From CAYQUO01 sp964420835 (GTDB lineage Bacteria > Chloroflexota > Anaerolineae > Anaerolineales > Anaerolineaceae): DNA of 7,547 nucleotides. Below the pieces are notes generated by a model that saw nothing but the letters and a program-made list of their open reading frames with translations, searched no databases and was not told where the DNA came from. A program made the translations under genes and the position numbers. Within the stretch, counting starts at the first letter, position 1. Each line of letters starts with the position of its first letter. This document shows, one piece after another, positions 1 through 5,304 of this stretch. The stretch covers positions 1-7,547 of the forward strand of contig CAYQUO010000035.1 in NCBI GenBank assembly GCA_964420835.1, given 5' to 3'.

Positions 1-848
1 GAGTTGACGATGCGCGTCTCCTCGCCGATGATGGCCGGGCCGCGCACCACCGAGTTGATGATCTCCGCCCCCTTCTCCACCGTCACCTTGCCGGTAATAC
101 TCGAGTCGCGGTCGATGTAGCCTTGAATGGTCGGCTCCAACTCATCCAGCACGCGGGCGTTGGCCGCCAGCATATCCACCGTCTTGCCGGTGTCAATCCA
201 CCAGCCGCGATGGATGTACGGGTGGACCTGGTAGCCGTTGTCGACCAGCCACTGGATGGCGTCGGTAATCTCGAGTTCGCCGCGCCACGACGGGGCGATG
301 CTGTTGACGGCCTCGAAGACGTGGGAGTCGAACATGTAGATGCCGACGAGCGCCAGGTTACTGGGCGGCACGCGGGGCTTCTCGATGAGACGGATGATGC
401 GGTCGTCCTCGACAATCGCCACGCCGTACTGCTCCGGCTCGGCCACCGCCGTCAGGACGACCTGGGCGTTCCAGTCGCTGTCGGCGAACTCGCGGATGAG
501 TTGGTTGATGCCGCCCTGGATAACGTTGTCGCCGAGGAACATGACGAAGCGGCTGTCGCCCAGCCAGGGCTGGCTGATCTTGACGGCGTGGGCCAGGCCC
601 AGCGGCGCGTCCTGCTCGATGTACTCGATGTGGACGCCCCAGCGGCGGCCCTTGCCCACCGCTTCCTTGATCTGGGCCGCCGTGTCGCCCACGACGATGC
701 CAATCTCGTCGATGCCTGCCGCCTTGACCGTCTCGATGACGCGAAACAGGACGGGCTTGTTGGCGACCGGCACCAGTTGCTTGGCGCTGGTATACGTGAG
801 CGGGCGCAGGCGCGTGCCCTTGCCGCCGCTCAGGATGAGAGCTTTCAT
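1..848 (-). CDS. rmlA: Glucose-1-phosphate thymidylyltransferase, long form (3' end cut by window edge)
   Basis: This enzyme makes dTDP-glucose from glucose-1-phosphate and dTTP in the cytoplasm, the first step of dTDP-rhamnose and other dTDP-deoxysugar pathways. The 282 visible residues begin MKALILSGGKGTRLRPLT, the nucleotide-binding signature (GGKGTRLRPLT at residues 8-18). It is followed by LVPVANKP (25-32), the metal-binding GDN (106-108), YGVA (141-144), EKP (156-158) and GWWIDTG (215-221). From about residue 240 a hexapeptide-repeat, left-handed beta-helix-like region begins (GYIDRDSSITG, VVRGPAIIGEETRI). That makes it the long type of roughly 350 residues, not the roughly 290-residue RmlA. 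The C-terminus lies left of base 1. The ATG at 848 sits 2 bp after the kinase stop codon, and the ribosome binding site lies inside the kinase gene, so the two are probably translationally coupled. The family includes dTTP- and UTP-using relatives, so nucleotide specificity is inferred. Confidence 0.93.
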   Translation of the reverse strand, partial: MKALILSGGKGTRLRPLTYTSAKQLVPVANKPVLFRVIETVKAAGIDEIGIVVGDTAAQIKEAVGKGRRWGVHIEYIEQDAPLGLAHAVKISQPWLGDSRFVMFLGDNVIQGGINQLIREFADSDWNAQVVLTAVAEPEQYGVAIVEDDRIIRLIEKPRVPPSNLALVGIYMFDSHVFEAVNSIAPSWRGELEITDAIQWLVDNGYQVHPYIHRGWWIDTGKTVDMLAANARVLDELEPTIQGYIDRDSSITGKVTVEKGAEIINSVVRGPAIIGEETRIVN

Positions 849-850
849 GT

Positions 851-1534
851 CTACTCGCCTTCGCTCCCGTAGTAGCTCATACTACGGTCGGGCTTGACGT
901 CGGTCAGGACCGCCCCCACGAGGTGCGCGTGGACGCGCTCTAACTGCGCCTTAGCCCGCTGGACGTGCTCGCGCTTGGTCTTCTCCGCCTGGACGACCAG
1001 GATGACGCCGTCGACCCGCGCCGCCAGGACGGCCGCGTCCGAGACGGCCATGAGCGGCGGGGCGTCGAAGAGGACCATGTCCGCCTCCTCGCGCAGCCGC
1101 TGGAGGATGGCCTCGATGCGGCGCGACGCCAGCAACTCGGCTGGGTTGGGCGGCAGCGGCCCGCTGGTCAAGACGCGCAGTCCCGGCGTCGGCCCCGCCT
1201 GGAAGGGCGGCTGCGCCATCTGGGCCTCGTCGAGGAGCATGCTGGTCAGGCCGGCCGTGTTGGGCAGGCCAAACAGGGTGTGCAGCGACGGGCGGCGCAG
1301 GTCGGCATCGACGACGGCCACGCGGCGCCCTGCCTGGGCCAGAGCGACGCCCAGGTTGGCGAGGGTGGTGGACTTGCCTTCGTCGGACGTGGCGGACGTG
1401 ACGACCAGGGTGGTGAGAGGGTGGTCCAGGCTGGAGAATTCCAGGCTGGTGCGGAGGGTGCGGTAGGCTTCCGCCGCGGCGCTGCGCGGTTGGGTCAGGG
1501 TGACGAGGTCGAGGGGTAAACGATTGTCAGCCAC
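851..1534 (-). CDS. CpsD/CapB-family tyrosine-protein kinase (BY-kinase)
   Basis: A 227-residue cytoplasmic P-loop kinase of the bacterial tyrosine kinase family, which autophosphorylates and controls capsule or exopolysaccharide assembly. Visible motifs in order are the oligomerisation motif ExxRxxR (E22, R25, R28), Walker A with SDEGKST (50-56), Walker A' VAVVDADLRRP (72-82) and Walker B VLFDAPP (153-159). A short C-terminal tail carries only two adjacent tyrosines (Y221, Y222), where many relatives have a larger Tyr cluster. The start is GTG at 1534, chosen because AAGGA lies 6 nt upstream and the protein begins at the usual family position. It is the soluble half of a two-protein system; the membrane activator is the Wzz-like product encoded upstream. 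It is separated from that gene by an inverted-repeat region and an N gap, and overlaps the ribosome binding site of the thymidylyltransferase gene. A MinD/ParA-type ATPase is the alternative, but the ExxRxxR and YY tail favour the kinase. Confidence 0.9.
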   Translation of the reverse strand: MADNRLPLDLVTLTQPRSAAAEAYRTLRTSLEFSSLDHPLTTLVVTSATSDEGKSTTLANLGVALAQAGRRVAVVDADLRRPSLHTLFGLPNTAGLTSMLLDEAQMAQPPFQAGPTPGLRVLTSGPLPPNPAELLASRRIEAILQRLREEADMVLFDAPPLMAVSDAAVLAARVDGVILVVQAEKTKREHVQRAKAQLERVHAHLVGAVLTDVKPDRSMSYYGSEGE

Positions 1535-1551
1535 AGGGCTTCCTTATAGGC

Positions 1552-1696
1552 GACGATGGACGATGGACGGCGNNNNNNNNNNNNNNNNNNNNNNNNNNNN
1601 NNNNNNNNNNNNNNNNNNNNNNNNNNNNNNNNNNNNNNNNNNNNNNNNNNNNNNNNNNNNNNNNNNNNNNNNGTCCATCGTCAGTAGTCCATCGTC
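1552..1696. repeat. Short inverted/tandem GACGATGGAC repeats flanking the assembly gap
   Basis: Left of the gap, GACGATGGAC occurs twice in overlap (1552-1561 and 1559-1568), giving a 7-bp period. Right of the gap its reverse complement GTCCATCGTC occurs twice (1673-1682 and 1687-1696), 14 bp apart. The two flanks are therefore inverted relative to each other, and the missing sequence probably belongs to the same repeat cluster. The rightmost copy overlaps the TGA stop codon of the Wzz-like gene. The left copies begin just upstream of the kinase ribosome binding site. A transcript through here could fold into a hairpin within the operon. Confidence 0.8.
1573..1672. other. Assembly gap (100 N)
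   Basis: Exactly 100 undetermined bases, the conventional placeholder length for a scaffold gap, so the real distance between the flanks is unknown. It lies between the stop codon of the Wzz-like gene and the start of the kinase gene, with no coding sequence directly at either edge. The repeats at both edges are a sufficient reason for assembly failure. Open frames that run through the N are not genes. Confidence 0.98.
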
Positions 1697-2429
1697 ATTT
1701 GGCGGGCGAGGCGCGCGTACCCGCCGCCTGGCGGGCCGTCGGCGGCGCGCCCCGCTGGCTGCCGCGCGACATAGCGGGCACGCTGGCCAGGACGTTGGCG
1801 CCCAGGTAGCGCTCGATGTCATCGGCATCGCGCACCGTCCCAGCCGCCGCGTACTCCAGGGCGAAGACAATGAGCAGGCCGAGCAGCCCGCCCAGCACCA
1901 CGCCGGCCAGGGTGTTGACTTTCGTTTGCGGCTTGAAGCGCTCGCCGTCGCGGGCGTTGACGGTGATGGAGGCCAGGATGCGGTCGCGCTGGTCCATCTT
2001 GTTGTTCTCGACGTCCCGCGCCTCGACAAACGTCTGGGCGAACGCCTGGGCGATCTGCTTGGCGATGATGGGGTCGCTGTCAATGCCACGAATCGTCAGC
2101 GTCAGGTTGAGTTCGTCGGGGTCAACCTGGATGCGGCCCTTGAGGGCATCCGGCGGCAGGTCCAGCTTGAGCCGGTCGGCGACGCGGGCGGCGATGTCGT
2201 CGTTCTTGCGAATCTGCTCGGCAAAGTTGTTGAGCATGCCCTTGACGCCCTGCCCCGAGCCCCAGTCGGCGGAGCGGGTCGGCAGGACGCTGATGAGCAC
2301 CTGGGAGCGATACTCAGGCTGGATCAGGAAGCGGCTGACCAGGAAGGCGCTGAGCGCGGCGACGGCGGCCACCAGGACGACAATCCAGCCTCGCCGCGTG
2401 AGGATACGGACGTAGTCTCGTAGTTCCAT
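1695..2429 (-). CDS. Wzz/YveK-family polysaccharide co-polymerase and tyrosine-kinase modulator
   Basis: A 244-residue membrane protein of the chain-length-determinant (Wzz) family. Family members set polymer length and, in the two-protein arrangement (CapA/YveK type), activate the partner tyrosine kinase through their cytoplasmic tail. The layout is classic. A short cytoplasmic N-terminus (MELRDYVRILTRRGW) precedes transmembrane helix 1 (about 15-36), then QPEYRSQVLISV. An extracytoplasmic, mostly helical region (about 40-165) ends in KPQTKVNT. Transmembrane helix 2 (about 173-193, glycine-rich) follows, with a cytoplasmic tail containing DDIERYLGANVLASVP. The ATG at 2429 has a strong AAGGAGG site (2442-2436) six bases away. 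It is the first gene of the leftward polysaccharide operon, followed by the kinase and rmlA. Its stop codon lies within a short repeat. It has no fused kinase domain, consistent with the separate kinase gene downstream. Confidence 0.88.
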   Translation of the reverse strand: MELRDYVRILTRRGWIVVLVAAVAALSAFLVSRFLIQPEYRSQVLISVLPTRSADWGSGQGVKGMLNNFAEQIRKNDDIAARVADRLKLDLPPDALKGRIQVDPDELNLTLTIRGIDSDPIIAKQIAQAFAQTFVEARDVENNKMDQRDRILASITVNARDGERFKPQTKVNTLAGVVLGGLLGLLIVFALEYAAAGTVRDADDIERYLGANVLASVPAMSRGSQRGAPPTARQAAGTRASPAK

Positions 2430-2451
2430 ACCAAGCCTCCTTCGGCCTTCT

Positions 2452-2457
2452 ATTCTA
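2452..2457 (-). promoter_or_regulatory. Candidate extended -10 promoter of the polysaccharide operon
   Basis: On the minus strand the sequence reads TGCTAGAAT, an extended -10 element (TGn followed by TAGAAT). I see no convincing -35 hexamer, which extended -10 promoters can do without. It predicts transcription starting near 2445 and a very short leader, with the ribosome binding site (2442-2436) almost at the 5' end. Confidence 0.45.
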
Positions 2458-2504
2458 GCATAGAACGGACCCTGGGGGAAGTTTGGGAGTCTGAGCCGAA
2501 AGCG

Positions 2505-2513
2505 TGCTATACT
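2505..2513 (+). promoter_or_regulatory. Candidate extended -10 promoter of the DUF423 gene
   Basis: TGCTATACT is an extended -10 element (TG, one base, TATACT at 2508-2513). A partial -35, TTGGGA at 2483-2488, has a long 19-bp spacer. Transcription would start near 2519-2520, at the base of the leader hairpin. It is divergent from the polysaccharide-operon promoter about 50 bp away. Confidence 0.5.
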
Positions 2514-2515
2514 CT

Positions 2516-2551
2516 GGACAGGCGGGACGTAGCGTGTGCCCCGCCCTGTCC
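2516..2551 (+). promoter_or_regulatory. Leader hairpin upstream of the DUF423 gene
   Basis: GGACAGGCGGG (2516-2526) pairs with CCCGCCCTGTCC (2540-2551), leaving one bulged C and a 13-base loop. It would form at the very 5' end of the transcript from the promoter at 2505-2513. It ends 18 bases before the ATG and has no T-run, so it is not a standard terminator. A role in mRNA stability or regulation is inference. Confidence 0.4.
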
Positions 2552-2569
2552 TGACACCGGGAGAGACCT

Positions 2570-2935
2570 ATGGACCGTGTTTTCTTTGCCCTGGGCGCGC
2601 TGGCCGCCCTCCTCGGCGTCGCCCTGGGCGCGTTTGGCGCGCACGCCCTCAGCGGACGCCTGACGCCTGACCAACTCGGCACGTTCGAGACGGGCGTGCG
2701 GTACCAGATGTACCATGCCTTCGCCCTCGTTGTTGTCGCCTGGGCCGCCACGCGCTGGCCCGGCTCCCTCGTCACCGCTGCCGGCTGGCTGTTCGTGGCG
2801 GGCATCCTGCTCTTCTCCGTCAGCCTCTACCTCCTGAGTCTGACGGGCATCCGCTGGCTGGGCGCCATTACGCCCCTCGGCGGCGTCGCCTTCATCGTCG
2901 GCTGGGCGTGCCTGGCGTGGGCTGCCTGGCGGTAG
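2570..2935 (+). CDS. DUF423 family integral membrane protein
   Basis: A 121-residue inner-membrane protein of unknown biochemical function, related to E. coli YgdD. Family hallmarks are visible: LGAFGAHAL (residues about 19-27), FETGVRYQMYHAFAL (about 39-53), LFSVSLYLLSLTG (about 81-93) and LGAITPLGGVAFIVGW (about 97-112). Four hydrophobic helices are predicted, at about 4-24, 47-62, 66-90 and 97-119. The length is normal for the family. The ATG at 2570 follows a GGAGAG site. The gene is transcribed divergently from the polysaccharide operon and ends just before the promoter of the next small gene, so the two probably have separate transcripts. No terminator is evident between them. Family assignment is secure; function is not known. 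Confidence 0.93.
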   Translation: MDRVFFALGALAALLGVALGAFGAHALSGRLTPDQLGTFETGVRYQMYHAFALVVVAWAATRWPGSLVTAAGWLFVAGILLFSVSLYLLSLTGIRWLGAITPLGGVAFIVGWACLAWAAWR

Positions 2936-2952
2936 CGACGCGCGAGGCGCGA

Positions 2953-2981
2953 TTGTGATTCGACGTTCGGCCACCTATAAT
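2953..2981 (+). promoter_or_regulatory. Near-consensus sigma-70-type promoter of the 78-residue protein gene
   Basis: TTGTGA (2953-2958, 4 of 6 match to the -35 consensus) is followed by a 17-bp spacer and a perfect TATAAT (2976-2981). The expected transcription start is near 2988, giving a leader of about 44 bases that contains the hairpin at 2995-3014. This is the best-looking promoter in the window. Confidence 0.75.
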
Positions 2982-2994
2982 CATAAAGGATACC

Positions 2995-3014
2995 GGGCCA
3001 CTCCCCAGTGGCCC
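2995..3014 (+). promoter_or_regulatory. Leader hairpin adjoining the ribosome binding site
   Basis: GGGCCACT (2995-3002) and AGTGGCCC (3007-3014) form a perfect 8-bp GC-rich stem with a CCCC loop. The next bases, AAGGAG (3015-3020), are the ribosome binding site of the following gene. The hairpin starts about seven bases after the predicted transcription start. Lack of a T-run argues against a terminator. Stacking next to the ribosome binding site could affect translation or protect the 5' end. Confidence 0.6.
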
Positions 3015-3031
3015 AAGGAGACTGACCTGCG

Positions 3032-3268
3032 ATGATCCAACTGCGCGACAAGGCCAGCGGCGCGCCGCTGGGGACCATCAGCGATGAGCAATTCCAGTTC
3101 ATGGTGGACCAACTGGAAGAGGAGTCGAGCGCGGACACCGACTACTACATCAACGGCCCGACGCTGGACATGTTCGAGGAGAACGGCGCTGACCCGACGC
3201 TGCTGGCAGCGCTGCGCCAGGCGCTCGGCGCGCGGGAGGATATGGAAATCGTGTGGTCCAGGGCGTGA
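3032..3268 (+). CDS. Small acidic protein, 78 residues, function unknown
   Basis: A soluble-looking 78-residue protein beginning MIQLRDKASGAPLGTISDEQ, with no signal peptide or membrane helix. It is rich in Asp and Glu (about 16, against about 5 Lys and Arg). Segments are a short beta-like N-terminus (IQLRDKASGAPLGTIS), a helix (about 18-32, EQFQFMVDQLEEE), then DYYINGPTLDMFEENGADPTLLAALRQALG, which looks like two helices with a Gly-Ala-Asp turn, and a hydrophobic end, MEIVW. Support for a real gene comes from a near-consensus promoter, a leader hairpin, an AAGGAG site (spacing 11, slightly long) and codons rich in third-position G/C. From memory, similar short proteins occur in Chloroflexota genomes, but I cannot name a family. 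It stands alone between the DUF423 gene and a convergent repeat region. Confidence 0.82.
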   Translation: MIQLRDKASGAPLGTISDEQFQFMVDQLEEESSADTDYYINGPTLDMFEENGADPTLLAALRQALGAREDMEIVWSRA

Positions 3269-3348
3269 GGGCGTTGGGCGCGGGGCTGACTCAATTTCAA
3301 CCAGCGGCAGGCCATGACTTTGGCCCGCGCGTGGGGTTCTAACAGGGT

Positions 3349-3373
3349 GCGGGCAGGTCTATGACCTGCCCGC
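3349..3373. repeat. Perfect 11-bp inverted repeat between convergent genes
   Basis: GCGGGCAGGTC (3349-3359) and GACCTGCCCGC (3363-3373) flank a TAT loop. It lies 80 bases after the stop of the 78-residue protein. No T-run follows on either strand, so it is not a canonical terminator, although so strong a stem could still slow RNA polymerase or block 3'-end decay. A REP-like dispersed palindrome is the alternative. The rest of the 3269-3508 intergenic region shows no gene. Confidence 0.6.
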
Positions 3374-3470
3374 CGCCGGAGTGCCTGTCTCTGCCGCCTC
3401 GGTCCTTCGACTGTCACTGTAAGAAGGCCATGTCGCCGATGACACGCGCCGGAGCAAGAACCCTCAGACC

Positions 3471-3497
3471 GTCATGCCAAGCGGAGCGAGGCATGAC
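3471..3497. repeat. ATGCC/GGCAT hairpin repeat, copy 1
   Basis: GTCATGCC (3471-3478) and GGCATGAC (3490-3497) form an 8-bp stem around the 11-base loop AAGCGGAGCGA. It lies 11 bases past the stop of the DUF3072 gene. Stem and loop size match the units inside the large inverted repeat at 6008-6097, whose right-arm unit has the same ATGCC/GGCAT stem and an 11-base loop. Confidence 0.65.
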
Positions 3498-3508
3498 CCT
3501 GTAGCGGG

Positions 3509-3730
3509 TTATGCGCCGCGGCCCGTCTTCTCTTGTAATTCGTCGATCTTCTTCGACGCTTCCGCCTTGGTGAGATTGTCGTCGACCTCTTCACCGGCCT
3601 CGTCAGCCAGGGTGTTGAGATAGGAGCGCTGCGCGCCGGTCATCGGCTCGTCGCCCGTCTTCCACTCGTCGGGGTCCTTGATCGTGTTGTCGCCGCGCAG
3701 GTCGTCGCGCGCCTGAGTCTTGTCAGCCAT
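3509..3730 (-). CDS. DUF3072 family small protein
   Basis: A 73-residue, charged, soluble protein whose C-terminal half carries the family core: PMTGAQRSYLNTLADEAGE (residues about 29-47), then DDNLTKAEASKKIDELQ (about 50-66). Predicted structure is helical with a disordered, acidic N-terminus (DNTIKDPDEWKTGDE). The TKAEASKKIDEL stretch resembles helix-turn-helix or SAP-like small folds that follow an LT-K-EAS pattern, but no activity is known. The start is the ATG at 3730, preceded by AAGGAGAGG (3747-3739). An in-frame ATG at 3799 would add 23 residues with no family similarity and no better ribosome binding site. The gene is divergent from the isocitrate dehydrogenase gene and convergent with the 78-residue protein gene, so it is monocistronic. 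Confidence 0.85.
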   Translation of the reverse strand: MADKTQARDDLRGDNTIKDPDEWKTGDEPMTGAQRSYLNTLADEAGEEVDDNLTKAEASKKIDELQEKTGRGA

Positions 3731-3753
3731 AATGGTTGCCTCTCCTTCTAGTT

Positions 3754-3764
3754 GGTAGACTACC
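3754..3764. promoter_or_regulatory. Short palindrome in the divergent DUF3072/isocitrate dehydrogenase promoter region
   Basis: GGTAG and CTACC are separated by a single A. It lies in the spacer between divergent genes, where an operator would be expected, just upstream of the DUF3072 ribosome binding site. At 11 bp it could be chance. A poor plus-strand promoter, TTGGTA (3752-3757) with CAGGAT (3775-3780), overlaps it; neither is convincing. Confidence 0.25.
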
Positions 3765-3791
3765 TTACGACTAGCAGGATGTGTGCCACAA

Positions 3792-3812
3792 CAAAACATT
3801 TGTTCTGTTTTG
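3792..3812. promoter_or_regulatory. AT-rich 7-bp inverted repeat upstream of isocitrate dehydrogenase (candidate operator)
   Basis: CAAAACA (3792-3798) and TGTTTTG (3806-3812) flank TTTGTTC. This AT-rich palindrome stands out in a GC-rich intergenic region 43 bp before the isocitrate dehydrogenase start. It could bind a repressor or form a weak leader hairpin. The regulator is unknown. Confidence 0.35.
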
Positions 3813-3855
3813 CCCCGGCCCCCCGATGGGCCGAGACAAAAGTGAAGGAGACACT

Positions 3856-5295
3856 ATGTCGGACAGGCGTCGGGTCACGCTGGCCTATGGCGACGGTATT
3901 GGCCCGGAGATTATGCGGGCGACGCTGCGTGTCCTGGCAGCGGATGACGTCCCCCTCGACTATGACACCGTCGAGGTCGGGGAAGCGGTCTATCGGCGCG
4001 GCATCTCGTCGGGCATCCCCTCTGAGGCGTGGGACGTCATCCGCCGCAACAAGGTGCTGCTCAAAGGCCCGATTACGACCCCCCAGGGCGGCGGCTACAA
4101 GAGCCTCAACGTCACCTTGCGCAAGGCCCTCAACCTGTTCGCCAACGTCCGCCAGTGCAAGTCCTACAGTCCCTACGTCGCCTCGTCGCGCCCCGGCATG
4201 AACGTCGTCATCATCCGCGAGAACGAGGAAGACCTGTACGCCGGCATCGAGCACCGCCAGACCCGCGAAGTCGTCCAGACCCTCAAGCTGGTCAGCCGCC
4301 CCGGCTGCGAAACGATTGTCCGCTACGCCTTCGAGTACGCCCGCGCCTACGGCCGCCGCAAAGTCACCTGCATGACCAAAGACAACATCATGAAGTTGAC
4401 CGACGGCCTGTTCCACCAGGTGTTTGACGAGATCGCCGCCGAGTACCCCGACCTCCAGTCCGAGCACCAGATTATCGACATTGGCGCAGCGCGCGTCGCC
4501 GCCCAGCCGGAGCGCCTGGACGTGGTCGTGACTCTCAACCTGTACGGCGACATCCTGTCCGACATCGCCGCCCAGGTGGCCGGGTCCATTGGGCTGGCCG
4601 GCTCGGCTAACATTGGGCGGGAGGCGGCGCTGTTCGAGGCCATTCACGGCTCCGCGCCCGACATCGCGGGTACCGGCGTCGCCAACCCATCGGGCCTGCT
4701 CGTCGCGGCGACGCAGATGCTTGTCCACATCGGCCTGCCGCAGCACGCGGCGCGCATTAAGAACGCCTGGCTGTGTACCCTGGAAGACGGCATCCACACG
4801 GCGGACATCTACCGCGTCGGCCTCAGCCAGCGCTCCGTGGGCACCGAGGCCTTCGCCGACGCCGTCATCGAGCGCCTGGGCCGCACGCCCCAGCAGCTCG
4901 ACCCCGTCGAATACCACGGCGCGGGCATCAACATCGACGTCACGCCCACCGCGCCCAGCCGCAAGGAACTCGTCGGCGTCGATGTCTTCCTGCACTGGGA
5001 CGAGCACGAGCGGGACGCCGACGTCCTCGGCCGGCGGCTCGAAACCCTCAACGGTGACGGGCTGGCCCTCAAGATGATTACCAATCGCGGCGTCAAGGTC
5101 TACCCGGACGGCATGGCCGAGACGTTCTGCACCGACCACTGGCGCTGCCGCTTCGCCGCCGCCGCGCCCATCGCCTACGGCGCCGTCCTGGCGCTGCTGA
5201 GCCGCCTCCACGAGGTCGGCTGCGACGTCATCAAGACCGAGAACCTCTACACCTACGACGGTCAGCGCGGCTACTCCCTTGGCCAGGGGGAGTAG
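3856..5295 (+). CDS. icd: Isocitrate dehydrogenase, Thermus/alphaproteobacterial type, predicted NAD+-preferring
   Basis: It oxidatively decarboxylates isocitrate to 2-oxoglutarate in the TCA cycle. The 479-residue protein has the isopropylmalate/isocitrate dehydrogenase fold (about 1-345) plus a C-terminal extension (about 346-479, with VGVDVFL and KMITNRGVKVYP) as in the Thermus thermophilus enzyme. Substrate and metal residues are present: S83, N85, R89, R99, R121, Y128, K175, D208, D232 and D236, matching E. coli S113, N115, R119, R129, R153, Y160, K230, D283, D307 and D311. At the coenzyme site HGSAPDIAG, D269-I270 replace the Lys344-Tyr345 pair that holds the NADP 2'-phosphate in E. coli. 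This predicts NAD+ preference. The start is the ATG at 3856, with AAGGAG at 3845-3850. An in-frame ATG at 3781 adds 25 unconserved residues. It is followed 9 bp later by a PaiB-like gene and probably co-transcribed with it. Confidence 0.94.
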   Translation: MSDRRRVTLAYGDGIGPEIMRATLRVLAADDVPLDYDTVEVGEAVYRRGISSGIPSEAWDVIRRNKVLLKGPITTPQGGGYKSLNVTLRKALNLFANVRQCKSYSPYVASSRPGMNVVIIRENEEDLYAGIEHRQTREVVQTLKLVSRPGCETIVRYAFEYARAYGRRKVTCMTKDNIMKLTDGLFHQVFDEIAAEYPDLQSEHQIIDIGAARVAAQPERLDVVVTLNLYGDILSDIAAQVAGSIGLAGSANIGREAALFEAIHGSAPDIAGTGVANPSGLLVAATQMLVHIGLPQHAARIKNAWLCTLEDGIHTADIYRVGLSQRSVGTEAFADAVIERLGRTPQQLDPVEYHGAGINIDVTPTAPSRKELVGVDVFLHWDEHERDADVLGRRLETLNGDGLALKMITNRGVKVYPDGMAETFCTDHWRCRFAAAAPIAYGAVLALLSRLHEVGCDVIKTENLYTYDGQRGYSLGQGE

Positions 5296-5304
5296 GACGG
5301 ATTT

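Noticed and set aside
123..872. A 249-codon plus-strand open frame at the left end
   Set aside because: It is antisense to the clearly recognised thymidylyltransferase and its residue pattern is typical of a reverse-complement shadow.
1500..2423. Open frames running across the 100-N gap on either strand
   Set aside because: They exist only because N is translated as X, and they overlap identified genes on the opposite strand or in another frame.
2995..3014. Rho-independent terminator for the DUF423 gene
   Set aside because: It lies downstream of the next gene's promoter, is followed by AAGGAG and not by T, and would end the wrong transcript.
3731..3799. Upstream ATG for the DUF3072 protein (23 extra residues)
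   Set aside because: The ATG at 3730 has AAGGAGAGG just upstream and gives the family length. The extension would include the ribosome binding site as codons.
3793..3806. LexA-like box (AAAC, four bases, GTTC)
   Set aside because: It is one base short of GAAC-N4-GTTC and precedes a TCA-cycle gene with no link to DNA repair; it is better read as part of the CAAAACA/TGTTTTG inverted repeat.
3781..3855. Upstream ATG for the isocitrate dehydrogenase (25 extra residues)
   Set aside because: The added residues match nothing in the family, no ribosome binding site precedes it, and the ATG at 3856 has AAGGAG nearby.
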